Shown here: positions 1-9,521 of the stretch, piece after piece | Layout: each line of letters begins with the position of its first letter | Position numbering within the stretch: the stretch's first letter is position 1 | DNA from: Ignavibacteria bacterium | GTDB lineage: Bacteria; Bacteroidota; Ignavibacteria; Kapaibacteriales; Kapaibacteriaceae | Direction: 5' to 3' | NCBI GenBank assembly: GCA_947495975.1 | Contig: CANMBE010000001.1 | Coordinates: forward strand, 1 to 64,000 | DNA length: 64,000 nt | Translations under genes and position numbers: made by a program | The notes under the pieces: generated by a model | What the model was told of the DNA's origin: nothing | Databases searched by the model: none | The model's input: only the letters and a program-made list of their open reading frames with translations

Positions 1-408
1 AATGCAGCAACGTCAGATACATTGCTGCTATCCAACGTTTCAACGTCACAACAGGGTCGGTATCGCTGCACCGTTGGATCTGCTTGCGGAAGCACACCGT
101 CTGCCGAGGCCGTAATCAGTGTAGGGTCACTCGCAGTTCGCGATGAAGATTCCAAGTACCAACTTCTCGTTTCTCCTCAGCCCGCTTCCGATGTTGCTCG
201 TATTACAACACCGTTTGCAATTTCAACGTCTGCGCGCATACAGCTTCACAATGTTGACGGCGTAAACGTTGCTCACGCTGCAATGATCAGTACGTCATCG
301 CCAACATCGTTGAACATATCACTAACCAGCTTGCCACAAGGCATCTACACGCTGGTTCTCCATGATGGTTCAGTGTTGCTAAAACAGATCATTGTTGTAA
401 AGCGGTAA
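1..408 (+). CDS. C-terminal fragment of a secreted Ig-like protein with T9SS sorting domain
   Basis: The reading frame is open from base 1, so the ORF-track TTG start at 22 is not the real start and the gene begins before the window. About 20 visible residues end an Ig-like domain (GRYRCTVGSACG has the typical Y-x-C strand). A roughly 85-residue domain follows, reading LVSPQPASDVARI at its start and GIYTLVLHDGSVLLKQIIV at its end. That is the form of a type A T9SS C-terminal sorting domain, so the protein is probably exported across the outer membrane and anchored or released there. The Ig and sorting modules resemble the end of the gene at 20832-24932. The stop codon TAA overlaps an AAGGGGCTT word and faces the stop of the next, convergent gene five bases away. 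Confidence 0.75.
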   Translation, partial: NAATSDTLLLSNVSTSQQGRYRCTVGSACGSTPSAEAVISVGSLAVRDEDSKYQLLVSPQPASDVARITTPFAISTSARIQLHNVDGVNVAHAAMISTSSPTSLNISLTSLPQGIYTLVLHDGSVLLKQIIVVKR

Positions 409-413
409 GGGGC

Positions 414-1283
414 TTATCGTTTAAACGGAGCCTTCATCTGACTCCAGAATGAATGTGGATACGCGGCGTCTCCCTCAAATCCGAGGGGGATGTCGCGTCC
501 ATTTTTAGGCATATATGCGTGGCCAAACATCCAATCCCATATGCTGAGAGTCAGTCCGTAGTTAACACTTTTGCGCCCATGCGGTTGTTCCTTCGCATGG
601 TGCCAGATGTGCATTTGAGGCGTATTGAAGATGTATTTCAAAGGGCCAATCGGCAAAGCAATGTTCGCATGGTTTAGATGCCCAATAGCCAGCGCAAAAA
701 TGTGCACAGCAAAGAAATCTTGCAGACCAAAGCCAAAAAATGCGAGAGGTAGATATTCTATCGTTCGGTAGACGACTGTCTCCATCCAATGAAATCGGAG
801 ATGCGCTGCAAATCCCATTTGCTCTACGCTGTGATGCACCTTGTGAAACTCCCACAACCTTGGAGACGCATGCAAAAGGCGGTGGATGTTCCATTGAATA
901 AAATCGCGCGCTAGGAAGAGTATAGCAAGCTGGCCCCACCCAGGCAAGCCGCGCACATCTATCCATTCAAACGATGTAACACCAGTAACGGATGTTACCC
1001 CAGATCGGATGAGATAAACGACCACATCGCTCACGGCAGCATATGCAACAAGTGAAAACACAAAGAAATTGAAGAACATATACCAGCCATCCAGCCAGAA
1101 ATCTCGTCGGATGATTGGCTGCCCCTTTCGCCACGGCACAACAATTTCGAGCGTCCACACCAACATGGAAATACCAATGAGCAACCAGAAGTAATTGTGC
1201 CAACTTGGCGTTGCTATCTCATGTAGGAGGTATCGAGTATAGCCTGTGTAGGCATCTACAACGATGGTAAGGATATCATTCAT
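414..1283 (-). CDS. Sterol desaturase / fatty acid hydroxylase superfamily membrane protein
   Basis: This is a 289-residue integral membrane di-iron hydroxylase-type protein. The family's histidine clusters are visible in order: HRLLH near residue 150, HKVHH just after it, HLNHAN near 205, and HIWHH near 225 followed by NYGLTLSIWDWMFG. Hydrophobic segments lie at about 30-50, 65-90, 115-135 and 175-205. Family members hydroxylate or desaturate lipid chains using O2; the substrate here cannot be told. The ATG at 1283 has no Shine-Dalgarno sequence but has a TAGTTTAG box four bases upstream, suggesting a leaderless transcript. The gene stands alone, divergent from the large gene at 1338 and convergent with the gene ending at 408. 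Confidence 0.85.
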   Translation of the reverse strand: MNDILTIVVDAYTGYTRYLLHEIATPSWHNYFWLLIGISMLVWTLEIVVPWRKGQPIIRRDFWLDGWYMFFNFFVFSLVAYAAVSDVVVYLIRSGVTSVTGVTSFEWIDVRGLPGWGQLAILFLARDFIQWNIHRLLHASPRLWEFHKVHHSVEQMGFAAHLRFHWMETVVYRTIEYLPLAFFGFGLQDFFAVHIFALAIGHLNHANIALPIGPLKYIFNTPQMHIWHHAKEQPHGRKSVNYGLTLSIWDWMFGHAYMPKNGRDIPLGFEGDAAYPHSFWSQMKAPFKR

Positions 1284-1287
1284 CTTG

Positions 1288-1295
1288 CTAAACTA
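1288..1295 (-). promoter_or_regulatory. -7-like box (TAGTTTAG) for the hydroxylase gene
   Basis: TAGTTTAG on the minus strand lies 4 nt before the ATG at 1283. It matches the Bacteroidota -7 consensus TAnnTTTG at all but the last base. The spacing would put the transcription start at or near the A of the ATG. Confidence 0.4.
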
Positions 1296-1337
1296 CCACA
1301 GCGTATCTTTCAGTTCCCCATACAGCCGGAATTCTAC

Positions 1338-4300
1338 GTGCCGCTCAAACGTATCTCCATCTGCATAGTATTACTGTCCCTTGCTGCCGCTGCAAAGGGG
1401 CAGTCAGTGAGTACATTTGGGCTCACGGTTGGTCCATGGCCAATAACTTCGGTACAGATACTCTCTACTGACTTTACAGGCAAGCCTATTCGGCCAAATG
1501 TATCAGACATCGAGGTATGGGAAGAGGGCGCACAAGTTCGGAACCTATCCGTCATTTGTCCCCAGGTTATAAAAAAACGGCCAGCTTCAGTAGCGTTAAG
1601 CATCGACATATCAAATTCGATGAGTCGAAACATCCCACCTGAAGTAATGACCTTGGCAAAGCAGTTTAGTATGCAGGTGGTAGAGGGATTAGCAATGCCT
1701 CCTTCTGATGTTGCATTACAGGTGTGCAATGATGTTCCACGGCTTCTCGTAGACTATACGTCCAACGTTGCCCGATTGCGAAATCTGATTTCGACTGTCT
1801 CGCCGGGTGGAGATAATGAGTTTGTTGGGCACCTCCTCGATAAGGATGCAGGGCTTCTCAACATTGCTGCTCGAGGCAAAAACCAACGTGCTGCCATTCT
1901 TATTACGGATGCTTTTTGGGAAGCCCTGAAGCCCTCGGTTGTTCAGCAGGCCATAGATATCTGCATTCAAAACAACGTCCGGTTTTATGTGATTGTTATG
2001 ACAGAACGTGGTCTTGCAACACCTGGCATTGTAGAATCCTTCAAGGCCATTGCAGAAGCATCGGGGGGTGAAGTATTTGAAGGGGCCATCTCCGATACGA
2101 TTACATCCAGGTTGGCTGCATCGCTTGTCTCTACGGCAGAGGGAGCAGAACCCTGCACACTTTCGTGGGATGGTTGGCCTCTTTGCCCCAACGCAAATGC
2201 CCGCCGTGTCACCATTGGTGTACGGGGCATAGATACTGTAACGGTTGATTATTCACCACAACTGTTCGAGAAGCGCGAGCTAACAGTTGTGCCCAACAAT
2301 GTGCGGTTCACTGCCCTACCTGTTGGCGGTACTGCAACTGCAACAGTACGTGTTACAGCAAAACGATCGCCGGCGAACATCTCCTCAATAATCATTTCTG
2401 ATCCTGCGTTCTCCGTAGTCCCTTCCTCATTCTCTCTGTTGGCAGGCTCCGTCATTGATCTCGTGATTACGTATACATCTGATGGACGCGATCTGATTGG
2501 CACAACACTCATTCTCAATGATTCTACGTGCCCGTGGTCAGCACCGGCAATTCGTGTGGCACGCTCAGTGAGCCCTGGTCTTTACGATCTTGATGTGAAT
2601 GAGCCCAATGGAAAAGAGAAGATGTTTGCCGGGTCCGACACAATTATCACGTGGAGTAGTGGCGACACTACACGTCCAGTTGACGTAGATGTTACAACCA
2701 ATTACGGGGCTTCATGGATCCCTGTTGCTCGCAACGTGAGTGGAACTCAAGTACGATGGTCTTCTGTACCATTCGTTGAAAGTAATGAGTGCCTTGCGCG
2801 TGTAACGTCTGCTACTACACCACTTCCTGATTCGCTTTTAGCATTTGGAATGGAATGTACATCAATCGCTGTCATGAGTGAAGATGTAGACAGTGCTTGG
2901 AGTGGTTCAGTTGCAATAGGCACTGCATATGGTTTTCTTGCTCGTGGTAAGCCCGGATATCTGCGGCTAGATCATGTTTGGCAACCTCATGCCGATACTG
3001 TAACAGATGTTGTTGGAGTGTTATCCGAACCTAGCTGGTTGCTAACAGGCTCTGTGGATGGATCGTGTGCTCTCCATCATGGAATCACTACAGTTGTCAA
3101 TATGGTGCACGGAGCCCCTGTACGTGCGGTGCAATTCATTGAAGGCACTGCGCTCTGTCTGACTGCTGGTGACGATGGACGCATAGTAGAATGGAATTGG
3201 CTAACGGGACTGCAAACTCGTGTTGTGACACAATTTTCAAAACCGATTCAATCAATGCGTTGTATTGGTAGAGATTCAATCGCTGCAGTAACAAGTGATG
3301 GCATCCTCCATGCAATACGTCGATCAAATGCAACTACATATTGGCAATCAGATACCAATCAGTTTTTCATTCGTTCTATTGAGATGCACAATAACATGCA
3401 GCTCATTGCTATTGGGACCGTGGATGGCCAGGTTGGCATTATCAATGCGGCGGATGGTTCATACAACTCTATCCCAAGTCCGATTTCTGGCACTCAATCA
3501 CCAATAGTTGATGTGACCTTTGGAAATGACAATGCAACAACAGCAATGATCATCGCAGTCTGTGAGGATGGCGATGTGTATTCAACCATTCCGAATACTG
3601 CAAGCACAACACCATTGTATCACTACTCGCGTCCGGCTCGCTGTGCTGCACGCCGAGATAATGTGATTGCAATTGGCTGGAGTGGCTCGATCACTACATC
3701 ATACTTATCTCCTGACCCATTGTCATCTGCATTCTCGAGCGACGTGGATATTATCGTCAATGCGCTGATAGATCGCTCTGCCCGCAGGCTTGTATCGGTA
3801 TCAACAGGAGGATGGGTATGGGTTTGGGACATCGCTTTGCGTAGACCAACTTCTGTATTCCGTCTGAAAGAGATTGATTCGCGCATTGCACCTGCACTCA
3901 GTCCGAGTGGGCAATATCTTGTCCTCGCAAGTGATAACACCACCATTGTTTGTTATGATCTAAATGATGCAACGAGTGCTCCACGATATACCGCCGTTGG
4001 AGCAGGTATCTACGTTCTAAAGTTTGACCCCGAAGATGATGCTACACTTGGTATAGCCACTGCAGTAGGTGTTACGAAGATTACTGTACCTGGCCTTGGC
4101 GAGGACACCACTTACGCCTCTGCGTTAGGTAGTGTAATAGACTTTGCATGGAGTCCGGACGGAACGAAGCTTGCAATCGTTGAACCAAACGCACGGATCA
4201 GAATCATAGATATGATCAACAGCAACACTCCGCCCTCTATTAATGTACAGAATATTGTTGATGGCATTATCGCGAGTATCGCATGGTTACCTAACAGCGT

Positions 4301-5960
4301 TATGCTTGTTGCTGCAAGTGCAAACAATCTTTCGTTGGTTAACACACAGACACGGTTTACGCAGATTCAGACCAACCTCGATGCGCCTGCGTTAGAAGTT
4401 TCCGTTTCATCCTTGGGAAATGAGGTTGTGGTTGTTCATGACAATCGAACTGAACCAGTGCAGTCATACGATGCCACATCTTTAACCGCAGTAACTGGGT
4501 GCGGATCTTCACTAGGCAGCAAATACTCCCCAACACTTGGACGATATGCGGGAACCACGCCTGTTCACGTTACAAATTCTGCGTTTGGAGCCGCTGTACT
4601 TCGTAGTCTTGGCCCGCGCGGTTCATCCATCATCTCCGATGTATCAGACACGTTGTTCTCAATCGTTTGGCCTCGTGTCACAACACGAGATATAGACATG
4701 GGTTCTGTTCGTGTTTCACTACGAAAAGATTCTACCGTTTCAGATCTAACAGTCAACCCAACAAAATTCAAATTACGAGCAGACTCACTACGTATCATTG
4801 GCACAGACGCTTCTGATTTTAGCGTCACCATTGAAAACGCTCCCGGCGTTTTTCCATCTACGTCCACATCGCGCGGAGAAGTTCGATTCGCACCAACTGG
4901 CGCTGGCATGCGCTCTGCAGTGTGTGAAATTTTTGTTGGCAGAGATACTGCACGATTTGTAATGACAGGCAGAGGTGTTGCACCATCGATGTCTTACGCT
5001 GCAAACCGAATTGACATGGGCGCCCACGTGATTGGCGATGTGTTTGACTCTACGGTTGTTGTACTGAGAAGTATTGCTGCTGGGCCAACAACAATTAATC
5101 GCTGTTGCTTGCTCGATAATTCTGTGATGCCCTTTCGTATCGTCAATGGTACGCCTGCCATTTGCGAGACACCATTTGTTGTGCTCTCAGGAGACAGCAT
5201 CGTGCTTGCGCTGCGTTTCACTCCTCAGTTATTTGGCCGAGTTTCTACGATACTCGAAGTGGAGACCGATGACGGCTTGAGGCCCTACACGATCTCCGTT
5301 CTAGGAACAGGCATTGGTCCTGTGATCGGCATCCGAAGCGACTCTGGATTCCCAGGTGACAGGCGCCCCTTTACCCTAGAATTGCGCGGCAATACTGGTA
5401 CACCTCAAGGGGGCGCCACACTCGGATATGAAGCTGATGTATCATTCGATCCAAGCGTAGTTGTGCCCTTGTCTGGTACTCGTATTACCAATGGCATGAT
5501 CACTGCTCGCGGCACATGGAGCGGAGCAGATTCTGTCATCGGCTCCATACCCGCAGCTATTGTACTAGGCAGAGCGGACTCAACGATTGTTACAATCAAT
5601 CGTTTTGTATGGCTTGATGAGCAAGGGGCTCCGATTGATCGAGACGTGCGCACAGAAAATGGCGTCTATCGCGTGCTCGGAATTTGTGATGATAACGGGA
5701 AGCGATTTTTCGATCCTGTAACAGATGTAAGAATACTCACTACTACAAGTGGAGTAGATGTATCGTTTGAATTGTCTCAGATGAGCAACATTGTCATACA
5801 GGTGCTGTCAATCCAGGGTAAAACAGTGCTGCACAGAGAAGTATCAGGATTTGCGGCACAATTCGTAGTACCGGTAGATCTTACAGAGCTGGTACAAGGA
5901 GCTTACATCATTCGTGTAACTGCTGGTGACAAAACCACGTCGTCATTGATAATGTGGTGA
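1338..5960 (+). CDS. Very large secreted protein: VWA domain, beta-propeller, HYDIN-like repeats, T9SS sorting domain
   Basis: The protein has 1540 residues and a GTG start that gives a clean signal peptide (residues 1-22, cleavage near AAKGQS). A von Willebrand factor A-like domain spans about 80-275 with a MIDAS motif DISNS at 90-94. Residues 300-420 look like an immunoglobulin or choice-of-anchor module. Residues about 510-1090 are a run of WD40-like propeller blades (ARRDNVIAIGWSGS, IDFAWSPDGTKLAIV). Two ASPM/HYDIN-like beta modules lie at about 1130-1330. The C-terminus is a T9SS type A sorting domain ending LVQGAYIIRVTAGDKTTSS. It is probably surface displayed. VWA plus propeller suggests protein or ligand binding, but the partner is unknown. 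A TATCTTTC box lies about 30 bp upstream. The stop codon is six bases from the convergent TonB receptor stop. Confidence 0.8.
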   Translation: MPLKRISICIVLLSLAAAAKGQSVSTFGLTVGPWPITSVQILSTDFTGKPIRPNVSDIEVWEEGAQVRNLSVICPQVIKKRPASVALSIDISNSMSRNIPPEVMTLAKQFSMQVVEGLAMPPSDVALQVCNDVPRLLVDYTSNVARLRNLISTVSPGGDNEFVGHLLDKDAGLLNIAARGKNQRAAILITDAFWEALKPSVVQQAIDICIQNNVRFYVIVMTERGLATPGIVESFKAIAEASGGEVFEGAISDTITSRLAASLVSTAEGAEPCTLSWDGWPLCPNANARRVTIGVRGIDTVTVDYSPQLFEKRELTVVPNNVRFTALPVGGTATATVRVTAKRSPANISSIIISDPAFSVVPSSFSLLAGSVIDLVITYTSDGRDLIGTTLILNDSTCPWSAPAIRVARSVSPGLYDLDVNEPNGKEKMFAGSDTIITWSSGDTTRPVDVDVTTNYGASWIPVARNVSGTQVRWSSVPFVESNECLARVTSATTPLPDSLLAFGMECTSIAVMSEDVDSAWSGSVAIGTAYGFLARGKPGYLRLDHVWQPHADTVTDVVGVLSEPSWLLTGSVDGSCALHHGITTVVNMVHGAPVRAVQFIEGTALCLTAGDDGRIVEWNWLTGLQTRVVTQFSKPIQSMRCIGRDSIAAVTSDGILHAIRRSNATTYWQSDTNQFFIRSIEMHNNMQLIAIGTVDGQVGIINAADGSYNSIPSPISGTQSPIVDVTFGNDNATTAMIIAVCEDGDVYSTIPNTASTTPLYHYSRPARCAARRDNVIAIGWSGSITTSYLSPDPLSSAFSSDVDIIVNALIDRSARRLVSVSTGGWVWVWDIALRRPTSVFRLKEIDSRIAPALSPSGQYLVLASDNTTIVCYDLNDATSAPRYTAVGAGIYVLKFDPEDDATLGIATAVGVTKITVPGLGEDTTYASALGSVIDFAWSPDGTKLAIVEPNARIRIIDMINSNTPPSINVQNIVDGIIASIAWLPNSVMLVAASANNLSLVNTQTRFTQIQTNLDAPALEVSVSSLGNEVVVVHDNRTEPVQSYDATSLTAVTGCGSSLGSKYSPTLGRYAGTTPVHVTNSAFGAAVLRSLGPRGSSIISDVSDTLFSIVWPRVTTRDIDMGSVRVSLRKDSTVSDLTVNPTKFKLRADSLRIIGTDASDFSVTIENAPGVFPSTSTSRGEVRFAPTGAGMRSAVCEIFVGRDTARFVMTGRGVAPSMSYAANRIDMGAHVIGDVFDSTVVVLRSIAAGPTTINRCCLLDNSVMPFRIVNGTPAICETPFVVLSGDSIVLALRFTPQLFGRVSTILEVETDDGLRPYTISVLGTGIGPVIGIRSDSGFPGDRRPFTLELRGNTGTPQGGATLGYEADVSFDPSVVVPLSGTRITNGMITARGTWSGADSVIGSIPAAIVLGRADSTIVTINRFVWLDEQGAPIDRDVRTENGVYRVLGICDDNGKRFFDPVTDVRILTTTSGVDVSFELSQMSNIVIQVLSIQGKTVLHREVSGFAAQFVVPVDLTELVQGAYIIRVTAGDKTTSSLIMW

Positions 5961-5966
5961 TAGGGG

Positions 5967-8189
5967 CTACAAACTCCCCGTCACACTCACATAAAAGCTA
6001 CGGGGCTCAGCAGGTATGATGCCCGGTCCAGGATACGAATCAGCTCTTCGAGTAAAGTACTTTGCGCCAAAGACGTTGTTGCAACTAGCGTTGATGGTAA
6101 AGATGTGGAATGAATATCCGAGGGTAATGTCAGCAACGTTGTATGCTGGGACTGAGCCAGATACAGCCGATGCTGTATACGATGCATTTGTAGCGTCAGT
6201 ATACTGCTGTCCGATTGCTGACCATAGAAACGAGAATCGCAACGATTGGTGGCGCACGTTTATGCCTGTGCGAAAGACGTAGGAAGGCACATATTCAACT
6301 GTGTTGCCACCAACTGCCAAATCATTAGCAGCCAGATACCTGCCTTGGGTCAATGATGCATTCACAATCCAGTGCACGTCAGGCAAGGACGATGAAATGC
6401 CGAGTACGGTAGACACGTCAATTTCTGTGAGTGCTTCAATACCCATGGTATATGCATCGGCGATATTTGTACGATACCGATATGGTAGATACAGAGGAGC
6501 TTTGTCATCGAGCAATACCTCTCCAATCTTATCATTGTATCGCAAATAGAAGGCAGATGCATCCCAATTGAAGACTGATCCAATACGTCCGCGAATACCA
6601 AGGTCTAGCGTGTAACCTCGCTCATCAGTAATGTCCGGGTCAATAACAAGATTAGGGTTGTTGATGCGGAGATCACTAAAGGTGATTGACCGATAGTTCT
6701 GTGTTGCATTTGCATAGATCTCAACAGCACCAGTGTCAATCTGATAACTCAGCCCAATTCCAAAGAGCATTATTGTCCTGGACCTGCTTTGTTGTTCAGA
6801 CACCGAAGAGTCAATGATTACGTTGCCAGCAAAATCAACCACACGAAGTGCGTAGTATCCTTCTGCTCTGGTTGTGATGTGTTCTGCACGAAACCCAGGA
6901 ACAAGCCGTAGTTGTGGCGTGAGGCTAATCAATGCTTCTGCAAAACCAGCAATGTTGTCGTTGGGAAAGGTATGACTCGAGCCCTCGAGACGATCAGGGT
7001 GTAAGAATTCAAAGTCTGGTCCATCACTTGCAGAAGCATCACCTTGCTGCTGCTTTGTTGTTCCATGAAACACACGCACCCCAGCAAGTAAGGACCACGG
7101 CAAGCCCCCTACCTCAACATCGTGCTGTAGTGTAGTTTCATTGCCGATGTTCTGAAAGGTGCCGTCAATCATTGTCCGAGGGCCACCAAGATCTGCTGTC
7201 TGTATTCGGTTTAGATTGCCAAGTGCCTGGCGCGAACTAAGGTTTCCGAAGATCATCGACCGAAGTGATGTGCGTTCAGAAATGAACCAATCAAATGTAA
7301 GAGATGCAAGATTCCAATGAACACTAAACCAGTTTCGAGCCCTCACCGACTGCGCTGGATCTGACAAAAACATTTGATCCGTAAGTCCTCCTGGCTGTTG
7401 AGCGAGGTATGTCATGAAGGTATAGTCTACGCGTAGACGGGCGTGTGTAGACACATTGGTTGTGAGCGCAGCGTAGGCTAGGTGTTGATTGAATTCGCTA
7501 TTTGGTCTCCATCCATCTGCGCGGCGGAACTGATACATCGCAACATAGTTTGTTGAGTTTGTCGTACCTCCAAGCCTTGCAAATGCACCAGCAAACCCAA
7601 AAGATCCGGCTGTGAGCGATGCCTCGGCTGCAAGGGGCGAATCGTGTGAACCGTCCTTCATAACAAAGTTTACAACTCCTCCGAACTGCGTACCATAACG
7701 CAATGCCCCAGCACCACGAACAATGTCGATACGCTCCAATGCCATCATTGGTGGCACGTAGTAACTCTCTGGATATCCAAGAGGATCTGCAGAAATGTCA
7801 TAACCGTTTTGTCGAGTAGTGAAGTTGGACGTGCGATTAGGGTTAAGGCCACGGCCGCCAATGCCGAGTTGCAATCCAGCAGCATCACTTTCCCAGATAT
7901 TGAGTCCGGCTACAGTAGCAAAGGTCTGTCGCGAATTATTTGTAGCCAGATTTGCAATCACATTATCAAGTTTAATGCGTTCAGTTTTTTTTGCGGCATA
8001 GATTGCACCGGCTTCAATGTCAGACACGCGAGTGATGAGAAAGGGACTGTCTCGATGCTCAGTAACCTCAACTTCACGCAGAACAATTGTGTCTTTTCTG
8101 GTCCGAGTACTATCAAGAAGCCAATGCTGTTGCGCGTAGATATTCTGCGTAGCAATGAGAGCGGCAACAATCAATATTGCTGACCTCAT
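5967..8189 (-). CDS. TonB-dependent receptor, FecA-like
   Basis: This is an outer-membrane active-transport barrel for iron chelates or similar ligands. A signal peptide (MRSAILIVAALIATQNIYAQQ) is followed by a short N-terminal region and a plug domain at about 60-170 containing GIGGRGLNP, ERIDIVRGAGALRYG and GGVVNFVMKDG. A 22-strand-type barrel follows and ends in the aromatic-rich SFYVSVTGSL. The ORF track starts at a TTG (8204). I prefer the ATG at 8189 because it overlaps the stop of the upstream gene as ATGA, the same coupling seen elsewhere in this operon; this gives 740 residues. It is the last gene of the DUF4856-imelysin-gamma-carboxylase operon, and that context favours iron or another metal as cargo. 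No N-terminal carboxypeptidase-like (SusC) domain is present, so it is not a glycan SusC receptor. Confidence 0.85.
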   Translation of the reverse strand: MRSAILIVAALIATQNIYAQQHWLLDSTRTRKDTIVLREVEVTEHRDSPFLITRVSDIEAGAIYAAKKTERIKLDNVIANLATNNSRQTFATVAGLNIWESDAAGLQLGIGGRGLNPNRTSNFTTRQNGYDISADPLGYPESYYVPPMMALERIDIVRGAGALRYGTQFGGVVNFVMKDGSHDSPLAAEASLTAGSFGFAGAFARLGGTTNSTNYVAMYQFRRADGWRPNSEFNQHLAYAALTTNVSTHARLRVDYTFMTYLAQQPGGLTDQMFLSDPAQSVRARNWFSVHWNLASLTFDWFISERTSLRSMIFGNLSSRQALGNLNRIQTADLGGPRTMIDGTFQNIGNETTLQHDVEVGGLPWSLLAGVRVFHGTTKQQQGDASASDGPDFEFLHPDRLEGSSHTFPNDNIAGFAEALISLTPQLRLVPGFRAEHITTRAEGYYALRVVDFAGNVIIDSSVSEQQSRSRTIMLFGIGLSYQIDTGAVEIYANATQNYRSITFSDLRINNPNLVIDPDITDERGYTLDLGIRGRIGSVFNWDASAFYLRYNDKIGEVLLDDKAPLYLPYRYRTNIADAYTMGIEALTEIDVSTVLGISSSLPDVHWIVNASLTQGRYLAANDLAVGGNTVEYVPSYVFRTGINVRHQSLRFSFLWSAIGQQYTDATNASYTASAVSGSVPAYNVADITLGYSFHIFTINASCNNVFGAKYFTRRADSYPGPGIIPAEPRSFYVSVTGSL

Positions 8190-9487
8190 CGTGCTCGTAT
8201 CCAATCATACGCGCAGATACTGAGTGGTGCTTCTGAGAGATCTCTATTCGGATCAACAAGCAAGGAACTAGGAGCCCCATTCAGTGTAACCCACACCTCT
8301 GCGGTTACCTTGGGGTCATGCATACCGAGCTCTTCGTAATGAGCATAAAGATGGTGCGCAAACTGCAGCACCATATCAGGCTGCATAGACATTTGCTTTT
8401 CTTGATGAGCATTAAGAAATGCACTATTGTCAACTATCCCTTTGCGTCCGGTTACTCCGTCTTCAACGGTGAACGTGGCTGTGCCGGACTTCTCCATGAG
8501 CATCACGCGCCATGAAAATCGATATCCCTCTTCTGTCCACTGCAACTCGCCGGGATACAAGAGGTAGCGCCATGGTATCAACACTTGAAGAACAAAGAAC
8601 ACAACAAGCACACCATGAAGTGCCAGAGGATGTTTTCGCCCTTCAATCCGCAACGGCGCTTCCAGTGATTTATCACTCATTGAATGAGTACTTCCTCTCA
8701 AAAGCAGTGCGAGCCGATCATCAAAGAAGACGAGCGTCATCGCAATCATCACAAGAGGAAACACGCCTATCTGAAACATAAGCCCTGTCATGATGTGAAA
8801 TACGATGACAGCCACATATGCCAGGAGTCGCGTTCGGCGCCATGACAATGCAAATGGAACTGTCACATCGTATACCATGCCTGCCCATGCAAACACCCAG
8901 GGCAGCCACCACAGCGCCATCAACGGTCCGATGATTGGTAGGTCAGATTGTGCAGGAAGCCAAATACGAAGCGGCATTGCATCAATCAACCATGCAGAGG
9001 AGATTTTGGCAATTCCGGCATAGAAGTATACGATACCTAGTTGCAGCTTAAGGATATCTATCGTCCACCGAGGAACGTGTGTTACTCGTAGTGTTGGCTT
9101 GCGCCATACATCAACGGAAAACATTCGATGCGCTGGCACCAGACAGAATAGAAACGCCGCTAGACTCACGAAATAGTAGTGGTTGAGATAATAGGTCTTA
9201 TCTATAAGCTCTATATAGGTAAAGCACAGAAAGAACGTGACGGCACTTATCCGATACCACGCGCCCAGTAGTATACCAACGGCCGAGGCCGTCATGATAC
9301 CAAAGAGAATGTACATACCAGGAGATCCAAGCGATACTACCCACTCCAATCCTTGATACGGGAAGTGCATTGTTGGACGTGTGTACTGCTCATCAATCCA
9401 CCCCAGTAGAATAAATCTCACGCACGAAATGGTAATCACAGAACCAAACAGCACCCGCAGAATTGCTAGGGGTGCTGTTGAGACCAA
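8186..9487 (-). CDS. Vitamin K-dependent gamma-carboxylase family (HTTM domain) membrane protein
   Basis: The family is related to animal gamma-glutamyl carboxylase (GGCX). About seven hydrophobic segments lie between residues 1 and 310. The histidine-containing motif IDKTYYLNHYYF (about 95-106) and the lysine motif VYFYAGIAKISSAW (about 153-166) align with GGCX DKTSWNNHSY (His160) and YFIAGVKKLDADW (Lys218), so both catalytic positions appear kept (H103, K161 here). The soluble C-terminal half (IPWRYLLYPGELQWTEEGYRFSW, then AEVWVTLNG and VDPNRDL) also follows the GGCX lumenal domain. The start is uncertain: the TTG at 9487 is the track start, but the frame stays open upstream (HIANYRES) and an ATT at 9526 overlaps the imelysin stop as ATTAA. 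The gene sits between imelysin and a TonB receptor. The substrate is unknown. Confidence 0.8.
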   Translation of the reverse strand: MVSTAPLAILRVLFGSVITISCVRFILLGWIDEQYTRPTMHFPYQGLEWVVSLGSPGMYILFGIMTASAVGILLGAWYRISAVTFFLCFTYIELIDKTYYLNHYYFVSLAAFLFCLVPAHRMFSVDVWRKPTLRVTHVPRWTIDILKLQLGIVYFYAGIAKISSAWLIDAMPLRIWLPAQSDLPIIGPLMALWWLPWVFAWAGMVYDVTVPFALSWRRTRLLAYVAVIVFHIMTGLMFQIGVFPLVMIAMTLVFFDDRLALLLRGSTHSMSDKSLEAPLRIEGRKHPLALHGVLVVFFVLQVLIPWRYLLYPGELQWTEEGYRFSWRVMLMEKSGTATFTVEDGVTGRKGIVDNSAFLNAHQEKQMSMQPDMVLQFAHHLYAHYEELGMHDPKVTAEVWVTLNGAPSSLLVDPNRDLSEAPLSICAYDWIRAR

Positions 9488-9521
9488 TGATTCACGGTAG
9501 TTCGCGATGTGCTGACCGATG

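Noticed and set aside
562-1203. Antisense and alternate-frame ORFs of 60-140 residues across the window
   Set aside because: They lie inside well-supported genes, have no recognisable motifs or signal peptides, and have compositions typical of shadow frames.
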